Positions 55,667-64,000 of a DNA stretch of 64,000 bases are shown piece after piece. The notes under the pieces were generated by a model. That model was not told the DNA's origin. It saw nothing but the letters and a program-made list of their open reading frames with translations, and did not search any database. How positions within the stretch are numbered: the first letter of the stretch is position 1; each line of letters starts with the position of its first letter. The DNA comes from Hetaerina americana (taxonomy: Eukaryota > Arthropoda > Insecta > Odonata > Calopterygidae). The stretch lies in the NCBI GenBank assembly GCA_022747635.1, contig JAKTNV010000064.1, positions 310,001 to 374,000 of the forward strand. The letters are read 5' to 3'. The position numbers were made by a program, and so were the translations under genes.

Positions 55667-55745
55667 ATATGGACGGCACGACCGTCGTCCGTCGAAAAGT
55701 CAAAACTACATATGTGAGGGTCCTTTCCTTGTGTTTCTATTTTTT
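55667..55745 (+). other. Hairpin-GAAA module (possible third family)
   Basis: A GGACG/CGTCC hairpin at 55671-55690 is followed by GAAA at 55694-55697, AGTCAAAAC and a T-rich segment. The order resembles the 7-kb and 44-kb modules, but no CTGANGA-like string precedes the hairpin, because the SINE joint cuts there. Confidence 0.35.
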
Positions 55746-55979
55746 AAAATCTACACACACATAGATATATACACGGATGTGAATAATTATTAAAACGAAG
55801 AAGCGAGATGGCAGTAGCAAACCTAAAAACGCCCATAAAAAAGGACACTCGACGCACTCCGAAATTTTGCCGGGAAAAGTGTAAAGAGCTGTAAGGAAAT
55901 TATGGTAAAAAATAAGTATATTTTTTCCCAAAATATTTGTTTTTTCTTAGTTGGGTCGGGTACATCTGGGACCACCCTC

Positions 55980-55992
55980 GCACATGCGCGCG

Positions 55993-56026
<34 letters not shown>

Positions 56027-56160
56027 CAAACACAAACACACACACACCAACACACACAAACAAACACACACACACACACACACAAACAAACACACTCGCA
56101 CACAAACACAAACAAACACACACACACAAACACACACACACACACACACCAACACACACA
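55980..56160. repeat. (CA)n microsatellite with CAAA variants
   Basis: About 180 bp of CA with CAAA interruptions. Open frames of Thr/His or Cys/Val repeats are artefacts. Confidence 0.95.
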
Positions 56161-56279
56161 GAATTGGGCACTTGATGACCGAAGAAGACACCAAAGGCCG
56201 TGATTCAAAGAGAGTAGTTGACCCTCAACGAGAGATGACTTACAAGAGAGGAGTTAATTCACTCCAGGGGGGCCTCTTT

Positions 56280-56945
56280 TACAATGTGCCCCGAGTATTT
56301 GGGATCCATGGGAGAAAATATGGCAAATAAATTAGATAAAGTCCACAGAAAATCCGCCAGATTCGTGAAAAATCGTTATGATAAGAAGACGCGTGTGATA
56401 GGCCTTTAGGGGTCATTAGGCTAACTAAGATGCGAAGGGAAAAATCCAGAGTTAGAGTTCAAGAAAGGTGTTGGCCAAACAAAAGAGTTTGGCAATGGCA
56501 CTAGAGGCATTATTCTGGCCCCACACCCTTTGAGTAGGCCAGACCATGAAGATTAAGATAAGGGAGATAGATTCAAGTACAGATAGATGAAAATACTCGT
56601 CCTGTCCCCGAACAATCAGGAATTTTAACCGTAAGAATCCAAAGTCATTTTAGAAATATTGAAAACATTGAGTTTAAATGCGAGGACCAGATTAAACGTG
56701 GCCTAGGTAGAAGGCATATTCGTAGATGCATATGTATGTTAGTTTATAGTACACGTATTAGCATGCATGAATGTTAAAATGGTTTTGCATCGGTATACGA
56801 GTGTGCGACTTTATGGATTAGTATGAACGTGTGGGTTTTGCATGCGGTTTTATTCTTCTTTTACAGGTGGTGACCTAACACTCCACGTCACACGCCTTCT
56901 TCATCGGCTTACGGGGTACTATGTAGATGCGTCACCAGGGTAGGT
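56280..56945 (+). mobile_element. CR1-like LINE 3' fragment (copy I)
   Basis: It holds a decayed VHRKSARFVKNRYDKKTRVI block (normally RVQRRGARFVKNCYD), then later C-terminal parts in broken frames. Its 3' end (GTGGTGACCTAACACTCC..., ACGGGGTACTATGTAGATG) is closest to that of copy A at 3.1 kb, so both belong to one subfamily. Confidence 0.65.
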
Positions 56946-56959
56946 TTTTAAGAAACGGT

Positions 56960-57450
56960 TAGTCAAAACTTTTACATGAGGCGTGGTTTTGTACGGCGCG
57001 GAAACATGGCTATCAAAGCAGGATGATAGGAGTGGTTTGTAGGTTTTAGAAATGTGTGTGCGGAAAATGTGAAATGCACATGATAGAAAACAATTGAGGA
57101 AGTAATAGGTATGGTGGGTAAGGAGAGGGGTTTGTTGGGAGGAATCATATGGAGGCAGGAGAATTTGACGAAGGGCGTATTGATCGGCAGTGAGATGTTG
57201 ACGACTTTAATAGAGGGGAGAATGTTAGGGAAATGAGAAAAGGCCAGGAACATGATAGGGGTGTTGGAGGGGATGAAAGGAAGGAGGAAGAATACGTGCG
57301 GAATTGAAGAGGGACTTGCTGTAGAGCAGGATGCTGGATTGTGGTCTGTTAAAGTTGGGGCTTGTAAATGGGATGTATCCTTGTACTGCAGTACAGTGTG
57401 TGTGAATCGAAAACCTACCTTAATCGGCAGAATACGAATTACAATAATAA
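56960..57450 (+). mobile_element. RTE-like LINE 3' fragment (copy J)
   Basis: Blocks VVLYGAETWLSKQDD, VWWVRRGV and RIRAELKRDLL match the RTE C-terminal region. It ends with AAACCTACCTTAATCGGCAGAA and an AAT-type tail (57411-57455), the same terminus as copy A, which defines the 3' end of the family. Confidence 0.75.
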
Positions 57451-57455
57451 TAATG

Positions 57456-59917
57456 ATAATCTATGCTTAACCGTGAATACATTGCTCATCTCTGCCGCAC
57501 GCAGCTTCCCTTCCGTGACACCGCCCGCAATTTCCCTCCGCGCAATCATTTCTTCCACACAGTCAAGGAATTCCGTGATGGGATCCCGGGGTTTAATGTG
57601 AAAATGGAAATGAAATGAATTGAAAACAATCGGCCAATTCCCGTCTCCCTCCCTCCCCTCCCGCTCCCTCGCTCCGCCCCTCGAAAACAGCGTGGAAGTT
57701 CGTTTGATTGCACAGATGCGCGCCACGATTCGTTTCAAATTGAATCATTCCGAGGGTCGCTCAGGGCTCTTCAAAAATCGCAGAATTTGACGGAAACCCT
57801 CGCGGTGACCCCCACGAAAGTCGACGAACCGACGCTAGCGCCGATTCCGTTTCTTTCGCTCGAAACATGTGAAACCTTACATATATTTCTACTCGGAACG
57901 CCCTTTACTTTGGCTTTCCCGCGTCGGTAAAATTGCTCGGATGAATCAGAACCTCACAAGCAAGTGATTCTCAAAAGAAAGTGCTCTCGAAAACCATCGC
58001 GAAGTTTCGACATCATCAATGTCATCTTCTTTGTGTGGGTCCAGGGAACGTGTTCCGAGTATAAGCAGCTGGAGGAGTCTTCGCTGCAAAACAAACGGCA
58101 CGAAATGGTTATCACTCGCTGAACAGTGCTATCACCTAGAACTTTGATACGATGTGGTGAGAGGAAACAGTTTTACGTTTTGCAATTTGCATCAGAACGC
58201 CGATAACTACCATTTCAGCCAAAATGTTGGAATCGTGGCCGAAGGGGTGGGAGATTAAGGGGTATGCGGGTGGGGGTAGGTAGGGGGTGCAGAGGAACCG
58301 GAACCCCCCTCACGTCGTGCCGAACTACGTCATCCAACGGCATCCTAAGCGACGGCCACGCGTCCAGTTGCCATCCGCACTTGGAGGGATTCGAGCAAAA
58401 AGCGACGGACGACAAGACAAAACCTTGGCCTCCCGACGACGAACGACCTCCACCAGCGACCCCTCGGAGCGCACCCAAGCGAGTCGCGCGGCGTCGTCCC
58501 TTCGGGGGGTGGAGGGGTGTCCGAGGGGGAGGTACGTGGCCTCGGACACCCCACCTTCCGCAAGACGGGGGAGGGCGGGGGACGGAGGGAGAAAGAGCCG
58601 GGGGGCGCGCGTGCGATAAATTGAACGCGTGCCACGACCGCATCCGCGGGGGAGGCAGGGGGGGGGCGGGAGGGATGATCGTCATTAATACAAAACTGAG
58701 ACCTGATATCGGGCCGTGATTCATCGGGGCACGTGACATTCAGCCGGGTCATTACGTTAACGGGCGGTCGAGGGGCGAAGGGGGCGGCGAGAAAGGATTT
58801 AAACCCGCCAACGTCGCCCCACCCCCCTTTGCTCTCCGCCGCTGACCGCACCCTCCTCCCACTTGACATAAAAAAGACGAGCGTCCATTCCACCCCCAAT
58901 ACATGCACAAGGGCCGGCTGGCGATCGCCCGCCCGCCCATAACTTTATTCCACGGTGGAATATTTTTTTGGACACGAGCCATGAAGCGCAACGCATCGGT
59001 GCGACCCATCATGGGATGGAATGGGACGGGAGGATGTCGAATGTATGTGCGTGCGTGTAGCGGGAGGCGAACGGGGGGAGGGGGCGTTAAGGGGGGGCGG
59101 AGGTGCGGCCGCCGGGGACACTCGTGCAGGGGCGAGGGAGGGGGTGTTTTCCAGCAATGGATCAATTACACATCAGGCACCAACCACCTCCTGCCCTGCC
59201 CATTCATTCCGCCCAAGGACACACCAATGACGGGGGGGGGGGAAAGAGCCCCCCTTTCTCGCCTCACCCCCCTGGCCTCCGTCCCCCCGCAAACCTCCCC
59301 CGTCTTGTTGCTAGAGGCGGGCGGCAAACGTCGCTCGTTCCGGTTTGCCACTCGGGAGTTCCGCGAGCGCCCCCCCCGAGAGGACAGCGCTTCTCTCTCC
59401 GACCCGGTGTTTCCGCTTTCGGGAGTCTGCAGAGGAGCCCCCGGATGACTCCAAACGAGGCCGCGCGCCGCCTACCTTCCTTCGAGCGAACGACACACGG
59501 CGACACTGGCGACTCTCATCGCCAGTCGAGCGAATATTACGTACTTGTGAGTGTTCTTTGCGCAGAGGCACCATGCCATAAAGGGTTAGTAGAATGACTG
59601 GGGCTCCACCTCCCACCCCCCCTTTCATCTTCCCTGCGCGCGTCACACTACGACTCGGAAATGGGGCGAGCGCGGGCATCCGACGGCACGTCCCCCATGA
59701 TAGAGAGGCCTCTCATTGGTGCACTATTACTCGGGTTTTGAAATTGCATATGCCATATTTTATCTATTAACTAAAATTAGCTTTTGGGACCGAAGCAGTT
59801 ATCGATAAATTTCTCCCGCCCATCTTCAGTTAATAGTGTTCAAGTCAAATAAAAATGCTCTCGACCGTTGAGAGCTGTTTCTTTTCCTTTCTTTCCTTTT
59901 CTTGTACTTCATCAAAG
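57456..59917. other. Intergenic, CpG-rich
   Basis: A strongly CpG-rich island at about 58240-59690 opens long frames on both strands (up to 187 codons). They are low-complexity and no domain is seen. The AT-rich rest has nothing recognisable. Confidence 0.45.
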
Positions 59918-60240
59918 TATTTTTTTATGGGAGGCGACCGACGGCTGAGGTCATTTGCGCTATAGGGGATGGAGAGGAAAGGGTTAAGGGTGGAGAGGAA
60001 AGGGTTAAGGGTGGAGAGAAACCCGGCGTCGGCATTAGCCTACTCTTGTCGAAAGGCGCCAAGGGGCCCGCAGTTTAACGTCCCATCCGACGGACGGCGT
60101 ACTCACTCAAAGTGCCCTCCACAAAGCACCTCAAGTAGGGAGCGGGATACCAATGAAAAATACCTGTCACCTCCAGGATTCGAACCCGGGTCTTCTAGGT
60201 GGGAAGCCAGTGCGGTAGCCACAGCACCACTCCGATCCCC
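59918..60240 (-). mobile_element. SINE2, full length with tRNA head
   Basis: On the minus strand a tRNA-like head (GTGGTGCTGTGGCTACC, then box B GGTTCGAATCC, complement of 60176-60186) is followed by GGAGGGCACTTTGAGTGAG, GATGGGACGTTAAACTGC, CTTGGCGCC and GCGCAAATGACCTCAGC. The 16.5-kb copy shares this body but lacks the head. A 21-bp unit (GGAGAGGAAAGGGTTAAGGGT) is duplicated near the tail at 59968-60010. Confidence 0.8.
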
Positions 60241-61479
60241 CTTCTTTATCATTCAGGCACACTTCAGGATGTTCAATGGAATCGACGTTCGGACACCAAA
60301 CCCTGCCACGTGCACGAAGTTAGGGATTGTCCGTTCAATAATTTACGTGAAGACAACTTTCATTCTCTCCAACAGCACTGGATACTTTAAAGTAGGAGTC
60401 ACTATAACGCAGGGATAAGCTTCCACATGACAAAGCTCCTAAACTTCCATGAATTCGGAATTAGTTATTCATTTTATGCGGGCTGACATATGAGAGGGTT
60501 GGATTCTTTACATATTATGGAATTTGGTAACGCCTTTATTCGAAGTGATGCATGAGACTCGAGTATTATCCACTGAAATCAACACAAAGGTCAAATTTGA
60601 AGGGGAGGGAAAATTCAAGGCCTTCGGTCTCTTAAGTCTTATCGACTAGGAAACATCACAAGTGGCTAAATTCAACATGGCATTTGGGTGGAAGCATGCG
60701 GCGGGGGAGGGGGGACGAACGGTCTTAGGAGGAGTCGGGGGGGTGGGGGTGGTGTCCCCTAGTTGTGCCCCGCGGAACCCCCAGCCGAGAGCACCAAATC
60801 CAGCAGCACTCCGAGTGATTGCCAAATCTGGAAAACTGTCGTGGCCACGTGGGTGGAGGCTCACAAGTCGATGCAATAGGGACGAGAAGGCGAGTGTTTG
60901 AAATCAATTTGAACAAATTTAATCGTGGGGAGTCGCCGTGATTACGAAGGGAGGGGTGTGTGACGCCTCCAGCTGACTCGTGGCGTGGGGGAGGGAGCGG
61001 GGTGCGACGGGGAGTGGTGCGGGCACGAAGGCGGGAGGCGGCCGCTGCGGATGCCTCCGGACCCGTGTCTCAACTTCCCCCTCTCCGATCTGCCTTCCCC
61101 GACCATACCCCCCAGCCTTCGCTCATGCCTCGCGGGAGAGTCTGCCCGAAAGTTAAATGAACACGCCTCGCTTCCCTCCAGCCAATCACCGCGGACCAGG
61201 CACCTTTGATTGCTCGCGAAACGCACCACGAGTCCGGGTTCCGGCGGAGGCGGGGAGGGTCCTCCTAAGTTGGAGGCTGAATGTTCAAGGGCGCGGCCGA
61301 GATCTCAAATCTCGCGTTGCAATCTTTTCGCATTTCGCGGAGGGGCGATCCTAACGGGCATATAATTAGTCCAAAAATGGCGCTCATCTCTGCATCATGT
61401 TCCTTCTCATTCTATGGTTTGATGCGATCCCCTATACGTGAATTGGCAGTAGATCACTTGCTACGACCCTAATTTTTTA
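60241..61479. other. Intergenic, no supported gene
   Basis: It includes a GC-rich patch at about 60960-61300. Small frames without motifs. Confidence 0.4.
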
Positions 61480-61745
61480 AAAGGTAGATTTAACTTATAC
61501 TCTCGTCTTATTTTCGACTTACATGTAGCCCTATCTTACCACGGTATGCGAGATCACATAAACGGAACCAGAGGGATTAGGCGCAGAACAGATGGACTTA
61601 GCATGCCATTTCTCCCACGAACGGTAAGGAATCAGGATAACGTTGTCCGACCGCGCCAGGAGGGAATGGTGTTTTGGTTCAAGGAAAATCTGGTGTGCAT
61701 TCATCCCCTACCACATACCCATGTTTGGCGTGTGTTTACCGGTGC
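61480..61745 (+). mobile_element. CR1-like LINE 3' fragment (copy K)
   Basis: A short 5'-truncated piece with the FLPRTVRNQD block (CATTTCTCCCACGAACGG...) and a 3' untranslated part. The block is the C-terminal end of the CR1-like protein in other copies. Confidence 0.65.
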
Positions 61746-63819
61746 AAATATTTGGGATTCGCTCAAATTCCGGTTCGAAAGGTCCGCAGTCGGTTTCCCG
61801 CGGCGTTGACACCAAAGATAACGGTCGTTTCGACGCGATGAAGTGTCCACAGGCAGTTGCAGTCCCACAACTCATTATTAAAATTCACAGTTTAAATACT
61901 CCATCCCCAGCATATGCTTGCCCCGACAGTTTCGAGAAAAACTTGAAAGTTGCCTTCTTTCCAGAGCAACCCAGGTTTTTAAGCGACACTGCGCTCCAGT
62001 CGACAGCGCCAAAAATAATGAATTCCTAACTAATGAGGGGGGGGGGGGCATGTTCATGGGGATGATCGTTTGAAATTATAGAAATACGGGCGTTCCCTCC
62101 CTTCCGCCGACGCAAGCGGAAACCCCCCCCCCCCGTTTGGCATCGGGGCTCCTCCGCGGACGACATGTGTGAGATACCCACGACCACCGATGCACGTTAT
62201 CAATCATTATCGCCCACCACGCATTCGCGTCCGATGAGGCACGCGCGCGTGTGTTGCTGCCGCGCTTTGGTGAGAGGGCGGCCGCCATGTTATGCGAGGG
62301 GGTGCGTGGAATTCGGGGATGAAGAATTGAAAGTGGGATTCCGGGCGGAATTATGTTTCGAGGGAGGGGAGGAAAAAATAAACAAAAGACGGTATTGGGA
62401 TGTCGCGCGGAAAATGATTGTTTTTATGAATTCTGGCGGCGCGCTATGAAGTGATTGGTGGCATGCGCGGTGATTATCGCTAATGGTCGGCACACACAAC
62501 CCTCAACCCCCCCTTCCCTTCGCCCCCCCCGCCGCAACCCCCTCCCCCCCACGCCCTCACAATGCGGAGGGGCGTGGCGCCGGGCGCCCGCGACGCTCGG
62601 ATTTCGTCGCGGTTAGTCGACACGATTAATAATGTTATTACTCCTCGGTGAGGCGACCTCGAGCCCCGCCACGCGGCCCTCCGGGATCGCCGAGATTTCA
62701 ATTTGATAGCCGCGTCGCAGGATCGCGATCGATGGAGGGCGCCACAGCGGAGGGAGTGACTCCTGAGGAAGCAGATGCCTCCTCACCTGTACATAAAATC
62801 AGCTTCCATCTCAACTCAATTGCGAAGGCATGAATGGCCATCATCATCATCCAAGTTTTAATTCGGGAAATTTTGATTTTTGAGGAGTTTGAATGAATGC
62901 ACTGCCCTTCGGTGGCAATAATGAAAGGGGCATCCGGGTCACAGGGTGACCATAGCACGCACACCTCGCTGTGAAAGAGCGTAGGAAAATCCCTGCTCTC
63001 AAGCCTCCTCGCACACAATATTCAGCAGTGCTGCACCCCCCCCCCCCCGGGCCAATCCCCGGAGCTAATGGATATTGGCCTCCGAGCACGCGAGCACTGT
63101 TCCCCCGCGGGAGGAAGTCGAGAGGGCGCGGGGGGGGGGGGGTTCGATCCGCAAGCGCGGATGGCCATCCCGACCCATCCATCTGCCCCATTCCACTGGC
63201 GACAACGCACGGGGGGGGGCAGCGTTGACAGAAATAAGAGAGAGGTGGGGGAGAGGCAGCACCCTCGAGACACGTCACCATGTGCGCCCCACTCCTCCCG
63301 ACACCCTGATACGATTCCCCCTCGAAAATCAGGCGATTGAAAAAAGTGCTCGCGCTGTATTGTAATGCGGAAACGAAATTTACGCCGAATGGAGATCGCG
63401 CCAAGGGCGAGGAAACGCTTTTATATTTCCCCGGCCGGGATGGCGCTCGCTCTCCCTGCACTCCCGGGAGATAATCTGGTGGGAGGGGACCAGCGAAGGG
63501 CCCCCGGTGGGACATCGCGTGCCCAGGAATCGCCCTCGGAGGGGAGAGGATACCGCCCCCGCCACCAGGAGGCGGGAAATGCAGACGGGGGAAGGAGAGA
63601 TATGAAGTCTGTAGGCCGGCCACTTCAGAGGGACGAAACCGGACCAGGTTCCCAATTCCGCCCATCGCTTTCGGGCGGGACTCATCCCTCTTCCACATTT
63701 CCCTCGCTCCTGCCGCGCTTCCCCGAAACGACACTCCCTCGATTGCTCACTCCCGCGGCAGATCAATTTCTTATTGAATATGCAATAATAAGAGATAACG
63801 TAAAGAGAACAATTTAAAT
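61746..63819. other. Intergenic, CpG-rich with homopolymer runs
   Basis: CpG-rich at about 62240-62760 and 62990-63750. Runs of G or C of 10 or more occur near 62038, 62126, 63037 and 63132. Long overlapping frames (up to 295 codons on the minus strand) are low-complexity. A minus-strand donor-like CAG/GTGAGG near 62786 has no partner acceptor I trust. Confidence 0.45.
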
Positions 63820-64000
63820 TCTTCATTGGAGTGGGTAGAGCGCTTGGATACAGATCGAAAGGCCCGGGTTCGATTCCGGGGTTGTGGACCCCTGGGCACC
63901 CCATTCACCCAAACTGCGAGAGTTTTCGGGCACCTGTGAAACATCAGGCTGAACAGAGAAAGGAACCAAACATCCGGTTAAATTACACGCACTCCATCGG
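63820..64000 (+). mobile_element. SINE3, tRNA-derived, runs off the window
   Basis: GGGTAGAGCGCTTGG (box-A-like) and box B GGTTCGATTCC (63867-63877) are spaced as in a tRNA. The acceptor ends do not pair, so it is not a plain tRNA gene. A unique body (CCCATTCACCCAAACTGCGAG...) follows to the window's edge. It differs from SINE1 and SINE2. Confidence 0.65.

Noticed and set aside
55902..56330. Thr/His-rich 142-codon frame
   Set aside because: It is a translation of a (CA)n microsatellite.
62847..63734. 295-codon open frame on the minus strand
   Set aside because: Same reason: CpG-rich DNA with homopolymer runs, a competing open frame on the other strand and no domain.
63822..63896. Possible true tRNA gene
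   Set aside because: Boxes A and B are present but the acceptor ends do not pair and the anticodon arm is poor, so it was called a SINE head.
1..64000. CRISPR arrays, prophage, bacterial operons or toxin-antitoxin pairs
   Set aside because: The DNA is clearly from an animal genome. The regular repeats seen are microsatellites, inverted repeats and SINE or LINE copies, not spaced direct repeats with unique spacers.

Overview
The window looks like non-coding DNA from a large, repeat-rich animal genome, most likely an arthropod. Supporting this are decayed non-LTR retrotransposons of two lineages, three tRNA-derived SINE families, long (TA)n, (CA)n and (GA)n arrays, and sharply alternating AT-rich and CpG-rich segments. 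I see no bacterial operons, ribosome binding sites, CRISPR array or intact phage. The exact organism is a guess; the repeat mix would fit a hemimetabolous insect or a chelicerate.

Almost no open reading frame here is a functional gene. The only convincing host coding sequence is one internal exon at 10950-11287 (minus strand) with two C2H2 zinc fingers and good splice sites. A 38-bp micro-exon at 14736-14773 (plus) and a decayed tandem-repeat coding stretch near 20.5 kb are weaker candidates.

Layout: 0.4-3.2 kb, long decayed CR1-like LINE; 5.9-7.3 kb, cluster of a tRNA-derived SINE (SINE1), TA microsatellites and a perfect 117-bp inverted repeat; 8-15.5 kb, CpG-rich host DNA with the zinc-finger exon; 15.9-18.5 kb, two CR1-like 3' fragments, one split by SINE2; 18.5-22.3 kb, quiet AT-rich DNA; 22.3-23.4 kb, an imperfect inverted repeat and a SINE1 copy; 23.4-26.2 kb, RTE-like LINE (minus); 27.4-27.9 kb, a TATC-tailed retroelement; 30.6-33.1 kb, a very decayed RTE copy carrying a small hammerhead-like insertion; 35.4-37.2 kb, another RTE copy (plus); 38.1-38.4 kb, (GA)n; 39-43.5 kb, CpG-rich DNA and a chimeric LINE; 43.6-45.7 kb, a perfect 142-bp inverted repeat between TA arrays followed by the 5' half of an RTE element; 46.2-47.4 kb, LINE fragments and a second TATC element; 48.9-50.3 kb, CR1-like LINE (minus); 50.4-55.4 kb, CpG-rich DNA and CR1 tails; 55.5-57.5 kb, SINE1, (CA)n, CR1 and RTE tails; 57.5-64 kb, mostly CpG-rich DNA with SINE2, a CR1 tail and a third SINE.

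The most interesting signal is a set of short hairpin-plus-GAAA modules resembling the hammerhead ribozyme core of Penelope-like elements (near 6.6, 7.0, 22.7, 31.6, 44.1 and 55.7 kb). Two form perfect head-to-head inverted repeats bounded on both outer sides by (TA)n. One (31.5 kb) is a clean insertion with a 12-bp target duplication. Two others are joined at their inner end to 5'-truncated SINE1 copies. Together these suggest small non-autonomous elements that insert at TA microsatellites from both sides of the break.
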